This document shows positions 1-7,355 of a DNA stretch of 32,229 bases, piece by piece; position 1 is the first letter of the stretch, and each line of letters starts with the position of its first letter. The stretch is from contig NZ_FCOF02000059.1 in the NCBI RefSeq assembly GCF_001544755.2, positions 1 through 32,229 on the forward strand, read 5' to 3'. The stretch is from Caballeronia catudaia. Its GTDB lineage: Bacteria > Pseudomonadota > Gammaproteobacteria > Burkholderiales > Burkholderiaceae. The notes beneath the pieces are model-generated. The model was not told where the DNA came from. It was given only the letters and a program-made list of their open reading frames with translations, and searched no databases. Made by a program: the position numbers and the translations under genes.

Positions 1-147
1 CCCGCGCTCTCGATGAGGGCACAAAGTGTGCGCCCATCGCCTCTGCCATTGACGGACCGAGCCGGATAAAAAAGCTGGCCCAACGCCTGCATGGAGCGCA
101 GGCATTTGAAACCGTGTTCTGCAGAGCGTCCTTAACTTTTCGGGGCG

Positions 148-588
148 ATGCTTGCCAATCACCTCACCTACGTGATCGAAGCGCAGGAGCCGGCCGATCT
201 GCGACGGCTGGCCGAGCATCTGCCCTACGAGTGGATCACGCGTGCGGTCCAGACAACCGGCACGGCGAGCATCCGGCGCCGTCGCCTGCCGGCTGAACAG
301 GTGGTGTGGCTGGTGATCGCGCTGGCGATGTACCGGCACTGGTCGATCAGCGAAGTACTCGACAGTCTCGATCTGGCCTTGCCCAACGAGGCTGCGCCGT
401 TTGTGAGCAAGAGCGCCGTGGTGCAGGCCCGCCAACGCGTCGGCGAGGCACCGATGGCCTGGTTGTTCGAGCAGACAGCGCGGGCGTGGACGACTCAGGA
501 CGCGGCTCATCATGCGTTCAAGGGATTAAGTCTGTGGGCCATGGACGGCACCACGTTGCGCACCCCCGACAGTGCGGCCAACCGTGAG
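148..588 (+). pseudogene. IS4-family transposase, N-terminal remnant
   Basis: The first ~147 residues resemble the N-terminal domain of IS4-type transposases: a helical region followed by the start of the catalytic domain, with the first DDE aspartate in WAMDGTTLRTPDS at about residue 131. In intact members the chain continues for roughly another 300 residues. Here family-like sequence stops after AANREQ near position 588 and the reading frame runs on into unrelated low-quality sequence. The element is therefore cut off and should be inactive. The start ATG at 148 follows a non-coding leader (1-147) in which I see nothing else. It marks the left border of the biosynthetic-looking cluster. The assignment to the IS4 group is from recognisable family sequence; the exact IS name is not known to me. 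Confidence 0.8.
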
Positions 589-1028
589 CAAATCCTGTGC
601 ATTGCCGTTTTCGTCCGTTCCGGAAGCGACTGCGAAACGATACGACGCTGTGTCGGTGCCGCTCCACCACGAGCCGTCGCTACGATACTGATAAGCGCCT
701 ACCTGCTTCCGCGCACGCGACGGGCCATCCCACTGATTGAGTTGCAGGCTGCCGTCCGGATTGGCAATCGCCTGAAGCGGCGAATCGGAATTGCCGTAGA
801 TGCCGCGCGCCGTGGTGATGCCCGGACCGGACGCAGCGGGCGGCGCGGTCGTGCTGACTTTAGCGGGCAGCGTTGCAGCGCCATCAATTGGCGACATGGC
901 AGACGGCGCGTGTTGGCCGGCGTCGAACAACCCTTAACGGCCAGGGACATTCGGCAGCGTGTCGAAAGCCACCGCGCCGTCCGCGGTCTTCGAGGAACTG
1001 GACTGATCGTCCGTCTTACGCCGTACGA
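589..1028 (-). pseudogene. Unidentified truncated gene remnant
   Basis: On the minus strand an open frame downstream of the FMN reductase reads about 115 residues with protein-like composition, including GIYGNSDSPLQAIANPDGS and WWSGTDTASYRFAVASG, then runs into the IS4 remnant. The same frame continues upstream past an in-frame TAA at 934-936 (TLPNVPGR-stop-GLFDAGQ). The 3' end of an older gene seems to have been replaced by the IS4 fragment and its 5' part interrupted by a stop. I do not recognise the family. The Gly/Ser/Asn/Trp-rich stretch could come from a secreted protein, but that is a guess. It may also be a non-coding region with a chance open frame. Confidence 0.3.
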
Positions 1029-1607
1029 CTACGCCGCCGATTGAACCATGCGCGGCTGACGCAAGCGGCGCAACGCAGCCGCGTCGTCGAGCGCCGCCAT
1101 GAGTGCATCGACCGCATCGGCGAGACGTTGCGCGATCGCGCCGCTCAGCGTGTAGGCGCCGTCGACCAACGAGATCTCGCACTCGGTCGCAAACACATTG
1201 CCGAGTACGTGCTGCGCGCCGAGCGACGCCAGGACAGGCTTCAGCGCATAGTCGAGCGCGAGCAGATGGGCAAGGCTGCCGCCGGTGGCGAAAGGCAAGA
1301 CCGGCTTGGACGCCAGGGCCGAGCGCGGCAGCAAATCGAGGAAAGTCTTCAGCAAGCCGGAATAGGAAGCCTTGTAGAGCGGGGTCGCGATTACGACGGC
1401 CTGAGCCTCTTCGACGAGCGCGAGCGCGGCGCGCACGGCCGGGTTGCCGAAGTCGGCGTGCACGAGCGCCGCCGCGGGCAGCTCGCGAACATCGATGCGT
1501 CTGACCGGAATGTCATGCGCATGCAGCGCGTTTTCGGCGACATGCAGCAGGTGCGCGCTGCGCGAACGGGCGGCCGGGCTACCGGATATCGTGACGATAG
1601 GATTCAA
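1029..1607 (-). CDS. SsuE-like NADPH-dependent FMN reductase
   Basis: A 192-residue flavodoxin-like protein, close to the usual length of SsuE. It should reduce FMN with NAD(P)H and hand FMNH2 to a partner monooxygenase. Visible signatures are the N-terminal phosphate loop ISGSPAARSRS, the PLYKASYSGLLKTFLDLLP segment typical of SsuE, and LALDYALKPVLASLGA. The last retains the Tyr that in SsuE forms the pi-helix linked to flavin transfer. It is the last gene of the leftward operon, 15 bp after the ferredoxin. Its likely partner is the SsuD-like monooxygenase at 10220-11305, the only FMNH2-dependent enzyme nearby. The start is TTG at 1607, supported by a well-placed ribosome site. An alternative role is supplying reduced flavin to another enzyme of the cluster. 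Confidence 0.88.
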   Translation of the reverse strand: MNPIVTISGSPAARSRSAHLLHVAENALHAHDIPVRRIDVRELPAAALVHADFGNPAVRAALALVEEAQAVVIATPLYKASYSGLLKTFLDLLPRSALASKPVLPFATGGSLAHLLALDYALKPVLASLGAQHVLGNVFATECEISLVDGAYTLSGAIAQRLADAVDALMAALDDAAALRRLRQPRMVQSAA

Positions 1608-1613
1608 ATTTCG

Positions 1614-1619
1614 TCTCCC
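1614..1619 (-). promoter_or_regulatory. Ribosome binding site fixing a TTG start
   Basis: GGGAGA on the minus strand lies 6 nt before TTG at 1607. No ATG or GTG in this frame gives a full flavodoxin-like N-terminus, so this site decides the unusual start of the FMN reductase. Confidence 0.6.
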
Positions 1620-1622
1620 GGC

Positions 1623-1904
1623 TCAGCGTTGCAGGATCGTCACGTCGCCGCGCAACTGGCATTGGCAGGCGAGACGATGACTTGCATCCATATAACCGAG
1701 AAAGGCGAGCAGGCGCGTCTCGTCCTCGTCGGGCAGCGACAGGTTGGCTGCGCCGTCGATCACCTCGATCACGCAGATGCCGCACATGCCGGCCCGGCAT
1801 CCGAAGGTGAGACCCGCGAGCTGCAGCTCGGCGGCATCGGAGAGATAGGCGTCGTGGGGCAGCGTGAAGCTCTCGCCGGTCGTGTTGACGTGTACTTTAT
1901 GCAT
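1623..1904 (-). CDS. [2Fe-2S] plant-type ferredoxin
   Basis: A 93-residue ferredoxin of the plant/phenol-hydroxylase type. The cluster ligands are C36, C41, C44 (GCRAGMCGIC, the C-x4-C-x2-C loop) and C80 in HRLACQCQL. C82 is a further nearby cysteine. It should carry single electrons from a reductase to an oxygenase. No dedicated ferredoxin reductase is visible in the window, so a housekeeping reductase must serve it. It sits between the HDO-family gene (gap 52 bp) and the FMN reductase (gap 15 bp), and the most obvious client is the diiron HDO protein immediately upstream. The ribosome site before ATG 1904 is weak, and the gap contains a strong hairpin, so its translation or message stability may be tuned separately. 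Confidence 0.9.
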   Translation of the reverse strand: MHKVHVNTTGESFTLPHDAYLSDAAELQLAGLTFGCRAGMCGICVIEVIDGAANLSLPDEDETRLLAFLGYMDASHRLACQCQLRGDVTILQR

Positions 1905-1922
1905 GTTCAGGCCCAGATGCGA

Positions 1923-1944
1923 CGGCTGCCCGTGCGGGCAGCCG
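1923..1944 (-). promoter_or_regulatory. Intra-operon hairpin before the ferredoxin gene
   Basis: A perfect 9-bp stem (CGGCTGCCC with GGGCAGCCG) closed by a 4-nt loop lies in the 52-bp gap between the HDO-family gene and the ferredoxin. No T-run follows in either direction, so it is not a classical intrinsic terminator. Partial attenuation, RNA processing or 3'-end protection of the upstream message are possible roles. Confidence 0.5.
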
Positions 1945-1956
1945 CAGGTTGTCGAC

Positions 1957-2715
1957 TCACGCGGTCGCCATTTCCGCCACGGGCGGCGTTCCGACCGTGG
2001 TCTCGTAAAGCTCGCGGAAGTACATGGCGAGGATGGTCTGGATGTCGTCGAAATAGCGCAGCACCTTTTCGACGTCTTCTTCCGAGTGAATCAGGTAGCG
2101 CAGGATGCGCCACATCTCGCCTGCGTGATCGTCGCCGACATCGGTGTTGATGTGCGCAAGTTGGCCTTTGATCTTCTCGTCGCCGAGCGTCGTTCGCAGC
2201 GACTCGATCTGGCGAGGCGTGAGCTTCGCCGTCGTGTACTCGACCAGATAGCTCGATGCAACCACCCCGAGCGGGCTCTCGTGCTCGCAGAGAAAATAGA
2301 AGAACCCTTGCAGCAGGCGGGTCGCGAGGAACGGCTCGGTGGCAAGCAGTTCTTCCTGCGTGACGCCGAGCGCCTTGCAGTCCTGCATGAACAACTGGTC
2401 GTGGTTCATCTCTTCGGACTGGTATTGCCCGTAAAGCTGCGCGGCTTCCGGCGAAATCTGGGTGATCGCGTGCAGCGCCTTGCAATGAGCCGAGCGGCTC
2501 AGACGAATGCGCCATACATGCTCGATCGTATGGCGGCGATACCATCTGCTGTCCAGCTTCCGGCTTTCCAGGTGGTTGGCATAGGGCACGGTAGCGGCCC
2601 ATTCGGCCATCTTCGCGTCGAGATACCGGTCGAGCCGGGCCCGCACTTCCTGGCCTTCGGCGAGTGAGTAAAAGGGGGTCGGGCGTTCGATGCCGCATCG
2701 GGTCACGCGATTCAT
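1957..2715 (-). CDS. Heme-oxygenase-like diiron oxidase (HDO) family protein
   Basis: A 252-residue all-helical protein of the iron-containing redox enzyme / Haem_oxygenas_2 family. This superfamily includes UndA, BesC, CADD and the N-oxygenase domain of SznF, which use two iron atoms and O2 to cleave, desaturate or N-oxygenate amino-acid-like substrates. Candidate ligands are E102 and H105 (SEEMNHDQ), E159 (SYLVEY) and H188 and D192 (HINTDVGDDH). As I recall the family, the last motif is H-x3-D-x2-H. Here the final position is D195, with H197 two residues on, so the second iron site may differ. It is seventh in the leftward operon, 33 bp after an ATP-grasp gene and before the ferredoxin that probably supplies its electrons. 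The substrate cannot be read from sequence. Confidence 0.75.
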   Translation of the reverse strand: MNRVTRCGIERPTPFYSLAEGQEVRARLDRYLDAKMAEWAATVPYANHLESRKLDSRWYRRHTIEHVWRIRLSRSAHCKALHAITQISPEAAQLYGQYQSEEMNHDQLFMQDCKALGVTQEELLATEPFLATRLLQGFFYFLCEHESPLGVVASSYLVEYTTAKLTPRQIESLRTTLGDEKIKGQLAHINTDVGDDHAGEMWRILRYLIHSEEDVEKVLRYFDDIQTILAMYFRELYETTVGTPPVAEMATA

Positions 2716-2748
2716 GGTCTTGTCCTCGAGAATGGGATTGGCGGTGCG

Positions 2749-4077
2749 TCAGGCCGCATCGGAATAACGCACGACGAGCTTCTGGTCGAGCATGGCTGCG
2801 AGCGCGTTCAGCTGGGTCGCGATCTCGTCGATGGGCACCTTCCAGAGCGCGTTCAGAATGAAGATGCCGCGCTCCGAGTCGGGCAGCCTGGTGCCCTCGC
2901 GCACCGGGCTTTCGATGATGTCCGGCTGCGGCGCGAGCTCGTGTGTCGACAGCGTCGCGAGCGTGCGGTTGCGCTGGCCATAGCGGCTGAAGAACACGGT
3001 GCCCTGCTGCATGCTCTTGTCGCGACGGCGCGTGCTCTCGCGCAGGACGTTCAGGTCGTCGCGCAATGCGCGGCGCGCGGCGTCGGTCGTGGCGCACAGC
3101 ATCCTGACCCATAGTTCGAGCATCGAAAGGCCGCCCGTGAAGATACCGATGCTCTGGTTGATGAGCGCGCCGCCCATACGGGCGTTGATCTCGATGATGT
3201 CCCAGTGCTCGTCGCGCGGATCGTGGCGCGCCTCGATGTGATAGCACCCGTCGCGCAGTTGCAGCGCCGCGAGGCATTCATCCACGAAACGCTCGCCGGC
3301 GAGCTGTTGCGCATCGCTCAGGCGCGGCGCGGGAAGCGAGTTGCTGGTTTCGAGCGTCGTGCCGCTCGAATCGTCCAGATACTTCGCGTGCACGCCCATG
3401 ACATAGCTCGCGCCGCCCATCGCCAGTACTTCCAGGCTGTACTCGTCGCCGTGCAGGTAGTCCTCAGCGATGAAGTCGAACTGGCCGGCGAAGATCGCCC
3501 GAAAAGCCTGATCGTCGCGCATCTGCTGCTTGAGCGCCTGTAGCCGCTCGGGCGTCAGCGTATCGTCGAACCGGAAGCAGGCGAACGAACCGGCGCCGCG
3601 CCGCGGCTTGACGAAGAGCTTCCTTCCGCTCGCGCGCAGCACGCTAAGCGCCTCTTCGTCGAGCACGGTCGCGACCGAGCGGCTCAAGCCTCGCTCGACG
3701 AGAGACTGGCGGCACAGATACTTGTCCATGCAGCGACGCACCGCCGCCGGATCGACATCGACGGCGCCGAGCCGCTGATTGGTGAGCGCCATCAGCACGC
3801 GGTAGCCTTCGAACGTCGCGAGCGACGCGATGATCGTGAAGCCTTCGTCGCGCGCCTCGGTCAGCACCATCGACACATGGGATTCGTCGAGGTGCTCGTC
3901 ATCCACATGCCAGATGCGGGCGGGGCTGAGCGCGGTCAGCTGTTCGAGATCGCGTACATCGCGCGGTTTCGAGCTGAGAATCACCAGGGCGACGTCGAGT
4001 CGCTCGACGTACTCCTTGATCATCGCCGCATAGGAGCGGGCCTGGTGTGCGAAAAGAAGCAGGGCGGGTCTCGTCAT
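2749..4077 (-). CDS. ATP-grasp ligase A
   Basis: A 442-residue ATP-grasp enzyme, a family that joins a carboxylate to an amine through an acyl phosphate. An N-terminal Rossmann-like domain is followed by the grasp: a lysine-bearing strand KLFVKPRRGAGS (about 153-164), the acidic strand IAEDYLHGDEYSLEVLA (about 203-219) and the metal-binding WDIIEINARMGG (E296, N298). A C-terminal extension of about 110 residues follows. The layout resembles amino-acid or dipeptide ligases of the carnosine-synthase/BacD type. Its gene lies 6 bp after the second ATP-grasp gene in the same operon, which suggests two consecutive amide-forming steps. The C-terminal region shows no domain I recognise. Confidence 0.85.
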   Translation of the reverse strand: MTRPALLLFAHQARSYAAMIKEYVERLDVALVILSSKPRDVRDLEQLTALSPARIWHVDDEHLDESHVSMVLTEARDEGFTIIASLATFEGYRVLMALTNQRLGAVDVDPAAVRRCMDKYLCRQSLVERGLSRSVATVLDEEALSVLRASGRKLFVKPRRGAGSFACFRFDDTLTPERLQALKQQMRDDQAFRAIFAGQFDFIAEDYLHGDEYSLEVLAMGGASYVMGVHAKYLDDSSGTTLETSNSLPAPRLSDAQQLAGERFVDECLAALQLRDGCYHIEARHDPRDEHWDIIEINARMGGALINQSIGIFTGGLSMLELWVRMLCATTDAARRALRDDLNVLRESTRRRDKSMQQGTVFFSRYGQRNRTLATLSTHELAPQPDIIESPVREGTRLPDSERGIFILNALWKVPIDEIATQLNALAAMLDQKLVVRYSDAA

Positions 4078-4083
4078 GATGTG

Positions 4084-5328
4084 TTAGGGCTCGGTGGTGG
4101 TGATGGAGAACGCGTTGAGAACATGGGCGACGTCGCTTTCGACCTCGTCCGCGGACGTCGAGTCGAACAGGAAGCGGCCCGACTGCATCGAGCAGTAGCC
4201 GTCTTCGTGCTCGATGATCTGGCCTTCGTCGGGCACGAGCTGGCGGTAGAGGCTGCGCAGGCGGTCATCGAAGCGCGTGACGGAGCGCACGCGCAAGGGC
4301 AGGCCATCGGGGCGCGGGAACATCAGCCACGCGCCGATCGAGCGCTGTTGCGCGCGCAGGGTGGCGACCTGGCCCATGCTCATGTTGACCCACTCGCAGA
4401 ACAGGTTGATGCCGGTGGCCCGATGGATGACCGAAGGCACGTCCGCGCCGCCGACACGCGCGCCGACTTCCAGGAACACGAGTTCGCCTTCGGCCGTGTA
4501 AAAGAGCTCCAGGTGAAAGGGGCACGCCTTCAGGCCGATGGCCTCGATGCATCGCGCCGAGAAACGGCTCACCGTTGCATGAAGCACGGTGCCGGGCTCC
4601 AGCGTGATCGCACCAAGCGGCGCGCCGAAGGTGAAATCGAGGCACGTGTTGAGATAGCGCGAGGGCACGACCAGCGTGACGTTTCCTGAAGGATCGACGA
4701 GCCCGTCGATGTGCAGCAGCGTGCCGTCGATGAACTCCTCCAGGTCCCAGGTCTCGTGCGCCGGCAACGCCGACACGCTGGCGCGCAACTGCAGCTCGTC
4801 CTCGATCCTGCGTACGCCCTCGCTCGACTGGCCGTTGGTCGGTTTCAGGATCAGCGGATAGCCTGCGCTCGCCGCGAACGCGATGGCGTCATCCACTTGC
4901 CCCGCCGTGATTGCGGTGTAGCGCGGGGTGCGCAGTCCGGCGGCCGACACTCTTGCTTTCATGAGGAGCTTGTCGCGGCCGAGGCGATTCTCGGCCGTCC
5001 ATTTGCCGGGGATGTGAAATTCCTCGCGCAGCTGCGCGCCGAGGTCCTGCAGCGACTCGGAGAAGACGATCAGGCGATCGATCGGCCCGTGCTCGCTGGC
5101 GATTCGCGAGAGAATCGGCCGGTACGCCGCGATGTCGTCGAGCCGGCCCAGTTCGTACACGCTATGGCTGCCCGGCGGCGCCATGATCCCCGAGCGGCCG
5201 CGGCGGTTCACGATATAGCTGACGTCGTGCGCTTCGTGATCGAGAAACTCCTCGTAGCACACGAGATGGAAGTCCCATCTCGCGGTGCCGGGAAAGCGCG
5301 CGAGGTTGTTGATGATGACGACGTTCAC
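4084..5328 (-). CDS. ATP-grasp ligase B
   Basis: A 414-residue ATP-grasp protein, only distantly similar to ligase A. The N-terminal part (VVIINNLARFPG) is Rossmann-like. The grasp domain shows RDKLLMKARVSAAGLRTP (K120), YPLILKPTNGQSSEGV (K162), the acidic DLEEFIDGT (E197) and the metal-binding FLEVGARVGG (E287). In that last motif the usual Asn two residues after Glu is a Gly, with R291 retained. Its start codon overlaps the aminotransferase stop by 4 bp (ATGA at 5325-5328), so the two genes are probably translationally coupled, and the amino acid made by the aminotransferase is a plausible substrate. Whether the Asn-to-Gly change affects magnesium binding cannot be judged here. Confidence 0.85.
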   Translation of the reverse strand: MNVVIINNLARFPGTARWDFHLVCYEEFLDHEAHDVSYIVNRRGRSGIMAPPGSHSVYELGRLDDIAAYRPILSRIASEHGPIDRLIVFSESLQDLGAQLREEFHIPGKWTAENRLGRDKLLMKARVSAAGLRTPRYTAITAGQVDDAIAFAASAGYPLILKPTNGQSSEGVRRIEDELQLRASVSALPAHETWDLEEFIDGTLLHIDGLVDPSGNVTLVVPSRYLNTCLDFTFGAPLGAITLEPGTVLHATVSRFSARCIEAIGLKACPFHLELFYTAEGELVFLEVGARVGGADVPSVIHRATGINLFCEWVNMSMGQVATLRAQQRSIGAWLMFPRPDGLPLRVRSVTRFDDRLRSLYRQLVPDEGQIIEHEDGYCSMQSGRFLFDSTSADEVESDVAHVLNAFSITTTEP

Positions 5329-6452
5329 GCATCCTCCTCGGTCGTATGGGTCAGGTTTACCGGCTGCTTGAGTTCACCGATGGCGGCCACGAGTCGCCCG
5401 ATCTCGTCCGCCGTGCCCACGGAGATGCGCAGATGACCGGGCAGGCGGTACGCGTGCATCGCGCGCGTGATCAAGCCACGCGCGAGCAGGCCTTCATATA
5501 CGGCGGGTGCGGCCGGTCCGAAATCGGCCAGAACGAAGTTCGCCCTGCCGTCGGTGACGGGAATCTTCATGGCGCCGAGCGCATCGACGAGCGTGCGCCG
5601 GCCTTCGCGCACCCGCGCGACGATGCATTCCATATGCGCGCGATCGTCCAGCGCCGCCGCCGCGCCGGCCGCCCCGATACGGTTGACGGGAAAAGGCGGC
5701 CGGACGCGGTTTAGCCAGTCGATGAGGCCCGCATCGGCGACCGCGTAGCCGATGCGCAGCCCGGCGAGGCCATAGGCCTTCGAGAACGTGCGCGTGACCA
5801 CGACCCTGGGATGGACGAGCGGCAGCTGCGCGTTGAACGCCGACTCGTCGTCCGATGCGAATTCCGCATAGGCCTCGTCGAGCACGAGCAAGACATGAGC
5901 GGGCACGCGCTCGACCAGGTCCATGAGCCGCGCCGGATCCAGCGCGTGGCCCGAAAGATTGGTCGGAGAGTCGATCAGCATCATGCGCGTGCGCGCATCG
6001 ACCTGGGCGAGCAACGCATCGACGTCGTGCCCGAAATGGCGCCCGGATGCAGCGAGCTTCACGGTCGCGCCCTGTTCCTTCACGAAGGCAGGGTAGGCGC
6101 AGTAGCCGAACTCCGACAGCACGACGTTGTGCTCCGGCGAAACGCATGCACGAACCAGCGACGCGATCAGATCGATGGAGCCGTTACCGAGCAGGAGGTG
6201 GCTGGCGGGCACACGCTGATGGCGCGAGAGTCGGTCGACGAGATCCTGCGTATCCGGATAGCGGTGGCTTTGCCCGAGCGCGTCGCGCATCGCTTTCATC
6301 ACGAGCGGCGACGGCGACAGCGGCGCCTCGTTGCTGGAGAACTTGAAGATTTCGCTCAGGCCGAGATCCCGCCTGAGCTTCTCCTCGGTGATGCCGGGCC
6401 GATACGGTGCGATCGAGCGCAGCGGCGCGGCGACAAACGGTGACCAGTCCAT
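5325..6452 (-). CDS. HisC-like PLP aminotransferase (cluster copy)
   Basis: A 375-residue fold-type I aminotransferase of the histidinol-phosphate/aromatic group. PLP is bound by K225 (RTFSKAYGLAGLRIGY), D192 (LDEAY), N165 (SPTNLSGH, a variant of the NPNNPTG motif) and probably GNGSID at about 89-94. It starts SIAPYRPG, as many HisC-like enzymes do, and keeps the SSNEAPL substrate-loop motif. In this operon it probably interconverts a 2-oxo acid and an amino acid that then serves a ligase. A housekeeping histidine role is unlikely because no his genes are nearby. ATG 6452 is preferred to the GTG at 6464 that overlaps the PhyH stop, because a ribosome site lies 6 nt before the ATG. It is clearly different in sequence from the second HisC-like gene at 28067. 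Confidence 0.88.
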   Translation of the reverse strand: MDWSPFVAAPLRSIAPYRPGITEEKLRRDLGLSEIFKFSSNEAPLSPSPLVMKAMRDALGQSHRYPDTQDLVDRLSRHQRVPASHLLLGNGSIDLIASLVRACVSPEHNVVLSEFGYCAYPAFVKEQGATVKLAASGRHFGHDVDALLAQVDARTRMMLIDSPTNLSGHALDPARLMDLVERVPAHVLLVLDEAYAEFASDDESAFNAQLPLVHPRVVVTRTFSKAYGLAGLRIGYAVADAGLIDWLNRVRPPFPVNRIGAAGAAAALDDRAHMECIVARVREGRRTLVDALGAMKIPVTDGRANFVLADFGPAAPAVYEGLLARGLITRAMHAYRLPGHLRISVGTADEIGRLVAAIGELKQPVNLTHTTEEDA

Positions 6453-6458
6453 TGCGTG

Positions 6459-6464
6459 CCTCAC
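6459..6464 (-). promoter_or_regulatory. Ribosome binding site fixing the aminotransferase start
   Basis: GTGAGG on the minus strand overlaps the stop codon of the PhyH gene and lies 6 nt before ATG 6452. It favours that ATG over the in-frame upstream GTG, which would leave no ribosome site outside the preceding coding sequence. Confidence 0.5.
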
Positions 6465-7336
6465 TTTGACGCGGTGTCCGCGACGGCATAGCCCGCCGTG
6501 TTCATGGCCGTCAGCGCCGTGCGCAGATGCGAGCCTTCCTGCACTTCGTACAGCGACCCGAACTCGCGCTCCGCGATCGGCAGCCGATGCAGGCCGGCGT
6601 CCAAGCGCGCTGCCCGCGCGCACCGGCCGCGCAGCAGTTGTATGCCCGGCTCGTTGTGGGCGGCATGCGGGCCGAAGTAGATCGGAAAGGCGTCGGCTGC
6701 GCGGTAGGCTGGCAGGAAGGTGCGGCGGGGCATGTCGGATTCGTTGCGGGCGGAAGCGTGGAGCGTGAGACAGTGCAGGAACACCACGCTGCCGGCCGGC
6801 ACTTCGAGACTGACCGCGCGCGCTTCGTCGATGCCCTCGACCTTGCCGCGAAAATAGCCGTCGATATCGTGTGACAGCAGGCCGCCGCGATGCGAGCCGG
6901 GTATCACGCGCAGGCAGCCATTGCGGGCGCTCGCATCGTCGAGAAAGGTGAGGGCGCTCAACAGATCCGCATTGGTGTGCGGGTAGTACGAGAAGTCCTG
7001 ATGCCACTCGACGACGCTGCCCACACGCGGGCCCTTCATGTTGAGCTTGCTGTAGTGAAAGAGAATGTTCCCGCCGATCAACCGCTCGATGCAGTCCAGC
7101 AGCGCGGGCTCGGTGGCCATGCGCCAGAACGCATCGTGCTTGCGCGTCGGCGACCAGATGCGGCGCACGGTAACGCCGTCGCGCGGCTCGAATTCGTACG
7201 GCTTGTCCGGATTGGCGGGGCTCAGTAGTTCGTCGATGGCGGCGAGCGCGCGCCCGACCTGCTCTCGATCGAACATCCGGTCGATGACCAGATACCCGTT
7301 ATCGGCGTAAAAGCGTGCTTGTTGATCTGAAATCAT
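6461..7336 (-). CDS. Phytanoyl-CoA dioxygenase (PhyH) family oxygenase
   Basis: A 291-residue non-heme Fe(II)/2-oxoglutarate oxygenase. The iron-binding facial triad is H112 and D114 (EWHQDFSYYPH) and H193 (CLTLHASARN), with downstream arginines at 204-205 that could bind the 2-oxoglutarate carboxylate. PhyH enzymes in natural product loci hydroxylate, halogenate, desaturate or cyclise small substrates. There is no Gly or Ala in place of the acidic ligand, so halogenation is not expected. The gene follows the AroA-like gene by 19 bp and is separated from the aminotransferase start by 8 bp. A GGGAG ribosome site precedes ATG 7336. The substrate is probably a free amino acid or the product of the AroA-like step. 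Confidence 0.87.
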   Translation of the reverse strand: MISDQQARFYADNGYLVIDRMFDREQVGRALAAIDELLSPANPDKPYEFEPRDGVTVRRIWSPTRKHDAFWRMATEPALLDCIERLIGGNILFHYSKLNMKGPRVGSVVEWHQDFSYYPHTNADLLSALTFLDDASARNGCLRVIPGSHRGGLLSHDIDGYFRGKVEGIDEARAVSLEVPAGSVVFLHCLTLHASARNESDMPRRTFLPAYRAADAFPIYFGPHAAHNEPGIQLLRGRCARAARLDAGLHRLPIAEREFGSLYEVQEGSHLRTALTAMNTAGYAVADTASK

Positions 7337-7355
7337 GCTGGTTCTCCCGTATCGT

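Noticed and set aside
1907..3277. 456-residue leftward open frame overlapping the HDO and ATP-grasp genes
   Set aside because: It is an Arg-rich shadow frame of two genes with clear family motifs, as is common in high-GC DNA.
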